A DNA stretch of 32,625 bases from positions 1 to 32,625 of the IMG/VR virus record IMGVR_UViG_3300020410_000040; one strand, given 5' to 3'. The notes beneath the pieces were generated by a model that was not told where the DNA came from, did no database searches, and saw only the letters and a list, made by a program, of their open reading frames with translations. How positions within the stretch are numbered: the stretch's first letter is position 1; the number at the start of each line of letters is the position of its first letter. The position numbers and the translations under genes are program-made. The DNA comes from a virus. Shown here in pieces: positions 14,010-22,464 of the stretch.

Positions 14010-15459
14010 TTATATTCTCACATTCATCTATAAAGTCCTTAAACTCTGGAAAGGACTCTCGTAAATTTGTTCCTTGTCTTCTATCTTTTTCTTTGAAGTA
14101 TTCTATAAAGTTTACTTTCGCAGATTTATCTAATGCAGGTTCAAAAGGTTCTATAGCCCAGTCGTATAATCTCCTGAGCTTATCTATTTCATAATCCTTA
14201 AAACCTTTAAACCTATTAGATTGTGTTTCTTTATTTTGTTCCATAAACACAATACACTCTAACAAAGGCTCTAACATTTCTGGAGTAGCCAATTTAAGAC
14301 TCATCCATTTAGGGTCATGTAACATAGGCGTATCAAACCATATTAACTGCCTATCTGTATTTATTTCGTTACGAAGTTGGTGTATATTCTCCATATACTC
14401 TACAACACCAGGTAATGAAAATATATTCATTGTAGCAATGAATGTTAAACTGTGCATTTCATTTTGTGTTAGATATGTTCTAATATTCTTTTCTAATGTA
14501 GGGAAATGTAATCCTGATCTAATATATTCTGCTTGATGTCCCCATGAATCTAAACTACAAAATAACATAAAATGATCTATTGCTTTTTTGTCTGTAATAT
14601 CTTTTAGATCTGTCATAAAGTTATCCCACAATTCTTGTTTAGGAGGATTGCAGTTACTTGTAATACTTAATTGTAATTTAGGAGAAGGATTGTTCTTTAC
14701 ATAATCAAAGATCTTAAATGTGTTTTTATCCATTAGAGGTTCGCCACCTGTCATACGAAATGTTTGTAGTTCAGGATAACACTCAGGAAAATATTCCCAG
14801 AACGCTTCTAGATAAGGATTGTCAGGTCTATTGTTAGGCATCATGCCATCTCTTTCCATCCAAGATGTATCGTTGTGATGTCCTGTAGGTAATTTATATG
14901 CACCATGTTTTCTTATTTCTTTGTGCCATTCTGTAGACAAGTGAGGACTACAATAGGTGCATTTAAAATTACATGCCTGATTAAAATTAACTTCCATGTA
15001 TTTAGGTTTAGGATTACCTGTATGTCCGTGTTCTAATGCCTCAGCAATAATGCCTTCTTGGTTGACATCAAAACTTCTGTAAGGTCTGTCTGATACATTG
15101 CCTTGATCTTCTATATCCCAACAAAAAGAACATTCAGGAGGCCTTTCTCCTTTCAACATCATTAGTCGTTGTTTCTTTTTGTGTTCTGTATTGTGTAAAG
15201 CATGAGCATTCTTTTCTAACTCTGCCATTGGTATTCTGTGAACAGGAGGGTGATAACAGGATTGTGTTCTGCCTGTAGGTATATGTATGCTTACGTTGAA
15301 CCACTTTGCAAGACAAAAAGAAGGCGAAACTTTATTTAAAGCATCTCCCATTTCCTTGGTGTCGTTAAAATAAACTGATTTGTATGCGCCTTCTAAATCT
15401 GCCTTAACTTCATCACCACGAATATCTTCATGTAGTTCTAGTATGTTTATCTTTTCCAT
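14002..15459 (-). CDS. radical SAM protein 1 (twitch type)
   Basis: 485 residues. Core motif NQACNFKCTYCSPHLSTEWH (C163, C167, C170) and RMTGGEPLMDKNTF (TGGEP, 237-241). N-terminal auxiliary-cluster candidates C49, C68 (QSCYHPPVHRI), C110 and C113 (CSFCWDIEDQG). It starts 3 bases after the methyltransferase-like gene ends. First of four tandem paralogues in transcription order, so probably the start of the enzyme series. Substrate unknown. Confidence 0.88.
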   Translation of the reverse strand: MEKINILELHEDIRGDEVKADLEGAYKSVYFNDTKEMGDALNKVSPSFCLAKWFNVSIHIPTGRTQSCYHPPVHRIPMAELEKNAHALHNTEHKKKQRLMMLKGERPPECSFCWDIEDQGNVSDRPYRSFDVNQEGIIAEALEHGHTGNPKPKYMEVNFNQACNFKCTYCSPHLSTEWHKEIRKHGAYKLPTGHHNDTSWMERDGMMPNNRPDNPYLEAFWEYFPECYPELQTFRMTGGEPLMDKNTFKIFDYVKNNPSPKLQLSITSNCNPPKQELWDNFMTDLKDITDKKAIDHFMLFCSLDSWGHQAEYIRSGLHFPTLEKNIRTYLTQNEMHSLTFIATMNIFSLPGVVEYMENIHQLRNEINTDRQLIWFDTPMLHDPKWMSLKLATPEMLEPLLECIVFMEQNKETQSNRFKGFKDYEIDKLRRLYDWAIEPFEPALDKSAKVNFIEYFKEKDRRQGTNLRESFPEFKDFIDECENING

Positions 15460-15462
15460 TTA

Positions 15463-16077
15463 TCACTTTTTACCAATCCCCATAAACCTTTTGTAATATG
15501 TGGGCTTGTCTTCTTTCATATTCCAAGGACCTTCATAAGTGACTTCATCTAAATAATTAAAGTTGTGGTCCATCTTATTAATGGATGCAAACATATTTAA
15601 ATCTTCACAGGCTCTAACATGATCTTTATGAGTGTAATCGTTATTACCTTGTATAATATAATAAGTTCCTTCTGGAATCTTTTCAAACCACTTGTCATAT
15701 ACTTCCTGACTTATGTGTTCTGTAATTGTATTTATTACTAAATCAGGAGGGTTGTTTGAGCCATCTAAATGTGTATTGTAATCATAATCAGATAAACAAC
15801 CTTGCCAGACAGGATAATTTTTCTCACACCAGTCTAAATATTTTCTCTCTTTGTCAACGCATACAGTTACAGGTATTCTTAACATGTCTGCTAAGACACC
15901 ATACCAACAACCAAATATAACGCATGAATGAGGTAAATCCATGTATGTTTGAAACTCTAATTTATCTGCTATCCAAGACTTACTTTTTATCTGACTAGGC
16001 CAAAAAGCTTCTATTGCGTCATCATGTGTTCTTACCAACTCCATCCAATGTGTTAGTTGTGTTTCTCCAAATCTCAT
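15463..16077 (-). CDS. SAM methyltransferase-like protein
   Basis: 204 residues. SCVIFGCWYGVLADML is a Rossmann motif-I-like segment, VCVDKERKYLDWCEKN fits the acidic SAM-ribose contact after strand 2, DLVINTITEHIS fits motif IV and WFEKIPEGTYYIIQGNND fits motif VI. Motif I is not the classic GxGxG (FGCWYG), so it may be a divergent methyltransferase or an inactive relative. ATGA overlap with the upstream GNAT gene and 3 bases from radical SAM 1, so it should be made in step with both. Confidence 0.65.
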   Translation of the reverse strand: MRFGETQLTHWMELVRTHDDAIEAFWPSQIKSKSWIADKLEFQTYMDLPHSCVIFGCWYGVLADMLRIPVTVCVDKERKYLDWCEKNYPVWQGCLSDYDYNTHLDGSNNPPDLVINTITEHISQEVYDKWFEKIPEGTYYIIQGNNDYTHKDHVRACEDLNMFASINKMDHNFNYLDEVTYEGPWNMKEDKPTYYKRFMGIGKK

Positions 16078-16652
16078 ACCATTCCTTTTTTAGGTTGCCA
16101 ATTAAATCCTTCTTCTGTTAGATCAATCCAATAAACATTTTGTAAATAGTGAGGTGCTAAAGGATCTACCATAAACATAAACCTTTCATCATATATAATA
16201 TTTTTCCAAAAAGTTTCTTCGTATGTATTGTTCCATAATTTCTCTGACTGTATTGTCTTTCGTTTGCCTTGATACGCATTATTTAGTGCTACATTACCAG
16301 GCTCTAAACTCCACCACATAACCTTAAAGCCCATTTCTTTGGCTCGTTTCATAAGTTGAGGTAACAGCACAAAACCTAGTTGATTGTTTCTAAACTCTTT
16401 TAGTATGTGATAACGACAAGCTCTTACAGCAATATCTTCATCTCCTGTATAATGACTAGGTTCTAAGTGTGCAATACCTGCAGGGCGTCCGTCCCATAGT
16501 ATAACCATGGTGTCTCCTGGTGTATTGTGTGGGTGGTATTTGTTATCGAAGGTTTCTCCGTTACCTTCTTCGTATGCTTGATTGATAATAATATCAATAC
16601 AGCCTAACAATCCTCTGTCTACTAATTGTTCTTTGTTGTAAATCTTATACAT
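16074..16652 (-). CDS. GNAT-like acetyltransferase
   Basis: 192 residues. TMVILWDGRPAGIAHLEP resembles the central GNAT strands, and RYHILKEFRNNQLGFVLLPQLMKRAKEMGFKVMWWSLEPGNVALNNAY fits the acetyl-CoA-binding helix and the C-terminal Asn-rich motif, with the usual Q/RxxGxG/A loop replaced by NNQLGF. Substrate unknown. It overlaps the hydroxylase gene upstream by 31 bases and the methyltransferase-like gene downstream by an ATGA. The assignment rests on fold-level pattern only. Confidence 0.55.
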   Translation of the reverse strand: MYKIYNKEQLVDRGLLGCIDIIINQAYEEGNGETFDNKYHPHNTPGDTMVILWDGRPAGIAHLEPSHYTGDEDIAVRACRYHILKEFRNNQLGFVLLPQLMKRAKEMGFKVMWWSLEPGNVALNNAYQGKRKTIQSEKLWNNTYEETFWKNIIYDERFMFMVDPLAPHYLQNVYWIDLTEEGFNWQPKKGMV

Positions 16653-17293
16653 TCAAAATCTCGTTGTCCTGCAACGCTCCCCATTAAATAATGTCTTAAA
16701 TCATTGCCTTTATGATAAACGGCATGTTGATATCCTATATTAAGAAAGTAACACTTTTTCATTTCCATTTCAACTACTTTATGCTCTCCATTATACCAAA
16801 AATGATTTTCAACACCTTTGTTGCCTGAGATAGGAATGATAAAACGCATAGCGTATGTAGTATTGTAATCTATGTGAGGTGGGACAACGCCCCCGGGAAA
16901 CATACGAGAGAAACGAACCCGTATCAGTTTATCTTGGAACGCGCTGTTTAAATGTGATTGCAATTTTGAACCTTTATAAAAATCAACGGGTTCGTTCCAA
17001 TTATGCTCATCCATTGAATACGGAATGCGCCTTGATAGTTTCTGTTTCGTTGAATAACTATCCGCACTATTTAGTTTTTCTGTTTTTTTGCACTCTGTTA
17101 AATGAAAGTGCTGAACATCTTTGTATGTATCATTAGCAATATTATTACTTGCTACTGCCAAACCCTTGTGTGCTGTTATGTTATCTTGCCACTTGTCATA
17201 GTGTTCCCATAGAAAATCTTCTATAAGGTTGTAATCTAAATCTATTGGAATTTGAGATATTGCTGGATAGTTTCTTTTGTTATACTTTAACAT
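16622..17293 (-). CDS. Asp/Asn beta-hydroxylase-like 2OG oxygenase
   Basis: 223 residues. The C-terminal half has the double-stranded beta-helix signature: RVRFSRMFPGGVVPPHIDYN (H140, D142), MRFIIPISGNKGVENHFWYNGE, CYFLNIGYQHAVYH (H190) and DLRHYLMG (R200). The HxD..H..R set fits the aspartyl/asparaginyl beta-hydroxylase group of 2-oxoglutarate Fe(II) dioxygenases. It may act on an amino-acid side chain or a small molecule. ATG 17293 is chosen because it overlaps the desaturase stop; a TTG three codons earlier is possible. Confidence 0.7.
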   Translation of the reverse strand: MLKYNKRNYPAISQIPIDLDYNLIEDFLWEHYDKWQDNITAHKGLAVASNNIANDTYKDVQHFHLTECKKTEKLNSADSYSTKQKLSRRIPYSMDEHNWNEPVDFYKGSKLQSHLNSAFQDKLIRVRFSRMFPGGVVPPHIDYNTTYAMRFIIPISGNKGVENHFWYNGEHKVVEMEMKKCYFLNIGYQHAVYHKGNDLRHYLMGSVAGQRDFECIRFTTKNN

Positions 17294-18023
17294 CTCGATC
17301 AATCATTCTAATAAGTTGTCCACCTATGTCTAATGGATGCCACACTACTTGACGATTGCCTTTTTCATGATGAACGTCATGAAAGCCTTCTCCAAGTGTA
17401 ATTAAACCTACCCACAAATCACTATGTGCTTCTTTGCCTCTGTGAGAATATGTAAATACCAATGAACCTATAAGTTTAGCAAAACCTGCTGGTATAAGCC
17501 AGGCATATAATAGACTATAAGGGTCTATAATAAAAAGTAATAAAGCCCAGACTAATATAACCTGCCAGTAATATCTAACTTGCGCTCTATGTAACTTTGA
17601 CCTTAATAGGTGCTTTGCAAATTTAAAATTTATATCTATCAATACTTGACCAAAGTATGCTAACATAAAACCACGATAGTGAGGGCTGTGTGGGTCTTTA
17701 GGTGTGTCTGCATACTTGTGATGTTCCCTATGATTTGCTACCCATGTTATAGCAGGACCTACCATCATTATATGTGCAAAGAATAATAACAAGTATTCTA
17801 TTGGTTTAGGACAATTAAAAGAATTATGAGAGTATAATCTGTGATACCCCATTGTAATACCTAACATGATACCACAATACATACCAAATGCTATTGTTGC
17901 TGTAACAGGTGTCCATGGAAAGAAGAATAAGGACGCAAGAGCCGACACTTGCGCCACAACCTGTCCTACAATTAATGTCAGAGGTGCCCAAGACTTATTT
18001 TGTTTGAATATTGCTTTTCTCAT
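17280..18023 (-). CDS. fatty-acid desaturase (membrane, three His boxes)
   Basis: 247 residues, acyl desaturase family. All three histidine boxes that hold the di-iron centre are present: HRLYSH (61-66), HREHH (98-102) and HDVHH (215-219), with transmembrane segments at about 15-60, 75-95 and 152-190. It would introduce a double bond into an acyl chain in the host inner membrane, changing lipids or making an unsaturated product. Desaturase genes are known in some cyanophages. It overlaps its neighbours by ATGA (upstream) and 14 bases (downstream). Being late and co-transcribed with radical SAM and hydroxylase genes, it may act in one pathway with them. Confidence 0.88.
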   Translation of the reverse strand: MRKAIFKQNKSWAPLTLIVGQVVAQVSALASLFFFPWTPVTATIAFGMYCGIMLGITMGYHRLYSHNSFNCPKPIEYLLLFFAHIMMVGPAITWVANHREHHKYADTPKDPHSPHYRGFMLAYFGQVLIDINFKFAKHLLRSKLHRAQVRYYWQVILVWALLLFIIDPYSLLYAWLIPAGFAKLIGSLVFTYSHRGKEAHSDLWVGLITLGEGFHDVHHEKGNRQVVWHPLDIGGQLIRMIDRDVKV

Positions 18024-18325
18024 TGATCTTTTCTATAATTTCTAAATCTACGAACAGACCCATCATAAAAAAGCATTTTCCACCAAGGTGTATCACGTCG
18101 CATTCGCGGTATCGTGTATTCATATGCCTCTCCTTCTGGTGATACCCATATGACATGATAACCTGCCCAACGTTTGGACGGATACCATACTGCTTTCCCA
18201 CCTTTAGTTATTAGTTTTTCTAATGTCCAAAAATAGCAGTTGTTTTTCTTAGTAAAGAGCCGGACCGGCCAACTCCAGAAAAATATCACCATAAGAAAGA
18301 ATGTCAATGCTAATCTCGCCTTCAC
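18020..18325 (-). CDS. small membrane-anchored protein, 101 aa
   Basis: An N-terminal hydrophobic anchor or signal (MKARLALTFFLMVIFFWSWPV) is followed by a soluble basic domain rich in Trp, Tyr and Arg (WYPSKRWAGYHVIWVSPEGE). No family recognised. GTG start at 18325 with AAGGA 8 bases upstream. First gene of the long operon, about 20 bases downstream of the expected late transcription start; its stop overlaps the desaturase start (ATGA). Confidence 0.65.
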   Translation of the reverse strand: MKARLALTFFLMVIFFWSWPVRLFTKKNNCYFWTLEKLITKGGKAVWYPSKRWAGYHVIWVSPEGEAYEYTIPRMRRDTPWWKMLFYDGSVRRFRNYRKDQ

Positions 18326-18348
18326 TCATCTGTTCCTTCTATATCTGA

Positions 18349-18356
18349 TATTTATA
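18349..18356 (-). promoter_or_regulatory. T4-type late promoter of the desaturase/radical SAM operon
   Basis: Minus strand TATAAATA, 23 bases before the GTG at 18325, with AAGGA in the short leader. It is the only clear promoter found before the 9.3 kb gene series. Confidence 0.7.
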
Positions 18357-18452
18357 AGCGCTTACATAGTAGCCCTTAATATCCATCTCATAGAGATTTA
18401 TAATGAAATTTAGACAGATTTGTGTTTATTGGTATTCAAACTGACCTTATCT

Positions 18453-18460
18453 TATAAATA
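18453..18460 (+). promoter_or_regulatory. T4-type late promoter of the exported-protein operon
   Basis: Plus strand TATAAATA about 93 bases before the ATG at 18554. With the minus-strand late box at 18349-18356 it forms a divergent late promoter region; I see no gene in 18326-18553. Confidence 0.7.
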
Positions 18461-18553
18461 ACAGGAACAATTTAAATAAACTTACAATATGGATTCATTA
18501 TTATTTTTCTGATTTGAACAGTCTAGTTTTAGGCGATTTAACAGGAAGGAATA

Positions 18554-19849
18554 ATGAAATTACAGAATTTAGCACTCTTAGGACTAGGTGCTTTACTATT
18601 AACTCTACCGGCTCAGGCCAACTCTAACCAGACGGGCACTTGTCAAGCTGGTTCTCAATATTGTGAGTCTGTCAATACAAACACGACGACTACCAATACT
18701 AACACGAATACGAACACGAATACTAACACGAACACCAATACAAATACCAATAACAATACGAATGTGAATACGAACACGAATACTAATACCTCGACAAATA
18801 CGAATACCAATACAAACAATAACACGACTGTTTACACAGGAACGAATACGAACACGAATAACAACAATAATACAAACGTGAACACTTCAACCTCTACGAA
18901 CACGAATAACAATAACAACAACACAACCTATAACGGAACGTCTACAAATACCAACAACAATAATAACAATACAAATTATACAGGTAATACGACTTCCAAC
19001 AATACAAACACTAATAACAATACGAATAATACTACTATTAATAGCACAAGTAATAATACAAATACTAATAACAACAATAGTAATATTAATCAAACTGTTA
19101 ATTCTACAAGTAATAATACGAATACAAACAATAATAACAACAATACGACTTCTAATAATACAAATAATAACTACAATGAGTCTAAATCAGACAGTAATGT
19201 AACTTCTAACAACACGAATACAAATAATAACACTAATAACAACACCAATAAGAACTATAACGAAACTAATCAGAAGATTACACAAGAGATAAAAAGTCCT
19301 CCACCTAGTGCTATTGCACCTAGTATTGGAGCTAGTTTCTCTCAAGACCTTTGCACCACAGGTGTAAGTGGAGCAGTTCAAACTCAATTGTTTGGTGTAG
19401 CAGCAGGTAAATCAGTAACAGATAAAAACTGTGAAAGAATAAAACTTTCTAAAACTGTATATGATATGGGAATGAAAGTAGCAGCTGTGTCGTTAATGTG
19501 TCAAGACGAAAGAGTGTTTGCAGCAATGGAAATGGCTGGAACACCATGTCCTTATATGGGTAAAATTGGAGCCGAGGCAGCAGAAGCTTGGGACATCAAC
19601 CCACAAGAAAGACCAGACTATGAAGCTTACATGGAACGTTTAGATAACCAAGCAGTAAGACAAAAACAATTAGTTAAACTAGAAGAAGCTATTGAAGATG
19701 ATAGAAAAGTAAAATTTGTAGCAGCTTGTAAAAAGACAAGACACTTATCAGGTGAACACAAAGGTATTAAAAAGTCAGGAAGGACTTGTAGGATAGAATG
19801 GGCAAACTTACAGAAAAACGAAGAGATTATAGAAGCATTAGAAGAGTAG
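18554..19849 (+). CDS. exported Asn/Thr-repeat phage protein
   Basis: 431 residues. A signal peptide (1-22, ending LLTLPAQA) is followed by a short Cys-containing segment, then about 200 residues made almost only of Asn and Thr (NTNT, NNNT) with scattered Ser, Gly and Tyr, then a compact C-terminal domain (from about 255). That domain holds CTTGVSGAVQTQLFGVAAGK, NCERIKLSKTVYDMGMKVAAVSLMCQ and GTPCPYMGKIGAEA. The C-terminal pattern recurs next to nidogen-like proteins in marine phages. Ribosome site GGAAGGA. Possibly a virion or envelope protein; function unknown. Confidence 0.75.
   Translation: MKLQNLALLGLGALLLTLPAQANSNQTGTCQAGSQYCESVNTNTTTTNTNTNTNTNTNTNTNTNTNNNTNVNTNTNTNTSTNTNTNTNNNTTVYTGTNTNTNNNNNTNVNTSTSTNTNNNNNNTTYNGTSTNTNNNNNNTNYTGNTTSNNTNTNNNTNNTTINSTSNNTNTNNNNSNINQTVNSTSNNTNTNNNNNNTTSNNTNNNYNESKSDSNVTSNNTNTNNNTNNNTNKNYNETNQKITQEIKSPPPSAIAPSIGASFSQDLCTTGVSGAVQTQLFGVAAGKSVTDKNCERIKLSKTVYDMGMKVAAVSLMCQDERVFAAMEMAGTPCPYMGKIGAEAAEAWDINPQERPDYEAYMERLDNQAVRQKQLVKLEEAIEDDRKVKFVAACKKTRHLSGEHKGIKKSGRTCRIEWANLQKNEEIIEALEE
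18671..19260 (+). repeat. Asn-Thr codon repeat tract
   Basis: About 590 bases of alternating ACN and AAY codons inside the exported protein. Early copies vary synonymously (ACG, ACC, ACA; AAT, AAC), so the tract is conserved for protein composition rather than as an exact DNA repeat. Confidence 0.9.
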
Positions 19850-22461
19850 TTTTAGGATTATTTCTTTTATTCACTACACCTGTTTTCGCAGACAGTTTTA
19901 ACGAAGATTGCTCTAACAATCAAAACTGCTTTAACCAAGATGATTATATCTACGAAAGTGGACAACCTCTTATAGACTTATATAATCAAGCAGGCACAAC
20001 AAATCTAAATGCTGGTGACGACCAATGGTCATCATCAGTAACATTAGGCAATACTTGGAATCGTTGGGGAAAGAGTTGGAACAAAGCAAGAATGTCTACC
20101 AATGGTTGTTTAAACTTTGTAGGTAGATCTGACGGAGCAAACTCTAGTAACTGTAACGACTACACACCACAATCATTACCTTATAGAAACTATACACTAT
20201 ATCCTTTCTGGACAGATCTAATTAGAGGACAATCTAATGTCTCAGGTTGTAACAATACTTGGTGTTCTTCTAAAATGTTATTTAAAGCATTTGATGACTA
20301 TGTAGTCTTTGGTTGGTATTACATGAAAGAATATAATAGAAGTTCTAGTAATAGTTTCGAGGTTATATTGTGGAACAACGATACATATGATTACAGATAT
20401 AGAGAACTAGACATACAAAATCATGATGTATTAATAGGTGAGCAAGGTGCTAATAACGAATTAAAAACATATCTATTCTATAATGATGGACAAGATCGTT
20501 ACAATACATTAGACGCTTTCCTAGCAGGTTATGGCGGACCTGATATAGAAAACGGGGGTTCGTTGTATAGTGAGGGACTTACATTTGAACAACAATGTCA
20601 GGCAGATCCATTATTCAATTCACAATGCACAGGTTACGACGCAGCATATTTTACTCAACAATGTAACGCAGATGCTTTATATGACGATCAATGTCCTGGC
20701 TATGCTGATGCTTACTTTACTCAACAATGTGATTTAGATGCATTGTATGATGAAAACTGTTCAGGTTATGCAGTAGCATACTTTGATTTACAATGTAATT
20801 TAGACCCATTGTATGATGAACAATGTCCAGGTTATTGGCAAGAATTAGCATTCCAAGAATCATTAGAAGGCGATGAAGATATGACGAATGATGATGGTAT
20901 GTATTCTGATGAAGAACTAGACATGTATGGTTATGATGAAGACTTTGAAGCTATGCAACAAGGTTATGGCTCAGAAGAAGAACTATATGGTTATGAAGAC
21001 TTCTCACAAGGAGATATGGGAGATGAGTTTGTTGAAGTCTTTATGTTAGATGAAGAACTGTTCACTAACGAAATGGATGGTTTGTATGGAGAAGGTTGGC
21101 AAGAGTTTACTGACGAAGAATGGTATGAAATAGATGTAGAAGAGTTTGGACAAGAACAAGTAGATGATTGGTATGGAGAAGACGTAGAGTTTAATGATGA
21201 TGGTATGATAGAATGGGAAATGCCTGAAGAACAATATATGCCAGATGATTTAGTAGCACAATTAGACCCAACAGAAATATTTGAACTAGACCAAGGTGGT
21301 GTAGTTATATTTACTGAAGAAGAGTGGACACCCAATGAGGAAGAAGAAATATTCCTTAGATCAGAAGATATAGAACTTACAGAAGAAGAGTTCATGGATA
21401 TCATAGAAGATATAGAAACAGTAGAAGAGTTACAGGAGTTTATAGGCGAGATAGTTATAGAGGAAACTGTAGAAATAGAAGAACTTGTTAATGATGAGGC
21501 ATTAGAAGAACTAATTAACGAAGAAGAATTACAAGAACTTGTAGAAGATGAGCCAGAACTTATAGAAGAACCTGAAGAAGTTATAGAGGAAACAGAAGAA
21601 GTTGTAGAAGAAGAGTCAAGTCCTAGTAGTTCTGGTCCTAGTAGAGGTTCAATGGTAGTAGCAAAACTTAAGAAAGAGTTAGGTTCAGTTGCTAGTAGTT
21701 CAGTTCAAGTCGACGATGGTTCAGGTTCCGCACAGGGCGGAGATTCTGGAAGTTCACAAGGCTCTTATTCAGGCTCTTCTAGTGGAAACATAAGTAGTGG
21801 TGGACAATCAGCATCCAGCTCTACAGGTTCAACATTCATACAAGAACAAGTAGAACAAACAACAGGACAAGTAAGTATTGATGTTGAAGTTTCAGATGTA
21901 GTAGATGCTGGACCAGCAGTTAGTGCGTTTGAAGTAGCAGAACAACAACAAGAAGACACATCACAACAAGAGATGACATTTGATAGTGGTTCAGATAGCT
22001 TTGGAGGAGGCGACATGGACTTTAGTAACAGATTTGACGATGCTTTATCAACAGGACAAAGTATTGGACAGTTTTTATCTAATGAAGCACCAGACTTTGG
22101 TAAGTTTGACGTTGCACCGCCTAGTGTTCAAGAATCTAGAACAACAAAGGCAGTAGAGTCATTAGCAGACAGACTAGGCAAAGAAAATGCACAAGAGCAA
22201 TTACAAGCACAGTTTGAAGCTAACCAAGAAGCTGGTGGTTTTGAAGATCAAACTATAGCAGTAGCTGTAATAGGTTACAATCCAGATATTCAACAGTATC
22301 TAGGTAAAGATCAATTACAAGATCAGAAAAATTGGTATCAAGTAAAAGCATTATATACAGATGCTAAGATTGACGATAACAAGTTTAACTTCTATATGAT
22401 GGCTGGTAAAACAGAAAAGAAACTTAAAGAAATGATAGATTCACAATACAACAAGGAGTAA
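19798..22461 (+). CDS. large exported protein with nidogen-like domain, Cys repeats and acidic region
   Basis: 887 residues. A basic N-region and signal peptide end at about residue 31 (FTTPVFA). Next comes a nidogen-like (NIDO) domain at about 60-220 with STNGCLNF, YPFWTDL, YVVFGWYYM and SFEVILWNNDTYDYRYRELDI. Four 22-residue Cys repeats follow (262-349). Then come a long Glu/Asp-rich region (about 358-608), a Ser/Gly-rich linker and a conserved end with AVAVIGYNPDIQQYLG and KIDDNKFNFYMMAG. ATG 19798 overlaps the previous gene by 52 bases; no later start keeps the signal peptide. Probably a late adhesive or envelope-associated virion protein. Confidence 0.75.
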   Translation: MGKLTEKRRDYRSIRRVVLGLFLLFTTPVFADSFNEDCSNNQNCFNQDDYIYESGQPLIDLYNQAGTTNLNAGDDQWSSSVTLGNTWNRWGKSWNKARMSTNGCLNFVGRSDGANSSNCNDYTPQSLPYRNYTLYPFWTDLIRGQSNVSGCNNTWCSSKMLFKAFDDYVVFGWYYMKEYNRSSSNSFEVILWNNDTYDYRYRELDIQNHDVLIGEQGANNELKTYLFYNDGQDRYNTLDAFLAGYGGPDIENGGSLYSEGLTFEQQCQADPLFNSQCTGYDAAYFTQQCNADALYDDQCPGYADAYFTQQCDLDALYDENCSGYAVAYFDLQCNLDPLYDEQCPGYWQELAFQESLEGDEDMTNDDGMYSDEELDMYGYDEDFEAMQQGYGSEEELYGYEDFSQGDMGDEFVEVFMLDEELFTNEMDGLYGEGWQEFTDEEWYEIDVEEFGQEQVDDWYGEDVEFNDDGMIEWEMPEEQYMPDDLVAQLDPTEIFELDQGGVVIFTEEEWTPNEEEEIFLRSEDIELTEEEFMDIIEDIETVEELQEFIGEIVIEETVEIEELVNDEALEELINEEELQELVEDEPELIEEPEEVIEETEEVVEEESSPSSSGPSRGSMVVAKLKKELGSVASSSVQVDDGSGSAQGGDSGSSQGSYSGSSSGNISSGGQSASSSTGSTFIQEQVEQTTGQVSIDVEVSDVVDAGPAVSAFEVAEQQQEDTSQQEMTFDSGSDSFGGGDMDFSNRFDDALSTGQSIGQFLSNEAPDFGKFDVAPPSVQESRTTKAVESLADRLGKENAQEQLQAQFEANQEAGGFEDQTIAVAVIGYNPDIQQYLGKDQLQDQKNWYQVKALYTDAKIDDNKFNFYMMAGKTEKKLKEMIDSQYNKE
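20581..20844 (+). repeat. four 22-residue Cys repeats (66 bp unit)
   Basis: Protein repeat of the form YFxxQCxxDxLYDxQCxGYxxA, four copies in phase, two Cys per copy. The regular spacing suggests disulphide-bonded small loops in an exported protein. Confidence 0.85.
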
Positions 22462-22464
22462 GAA

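Noticed and set aside
18887-19387. Minus-strand Ile/Val-rich frames opposite the Asn/Thr tract
   Set aside because: They are the complement of the ACN/AAY repeat and have no start signals.
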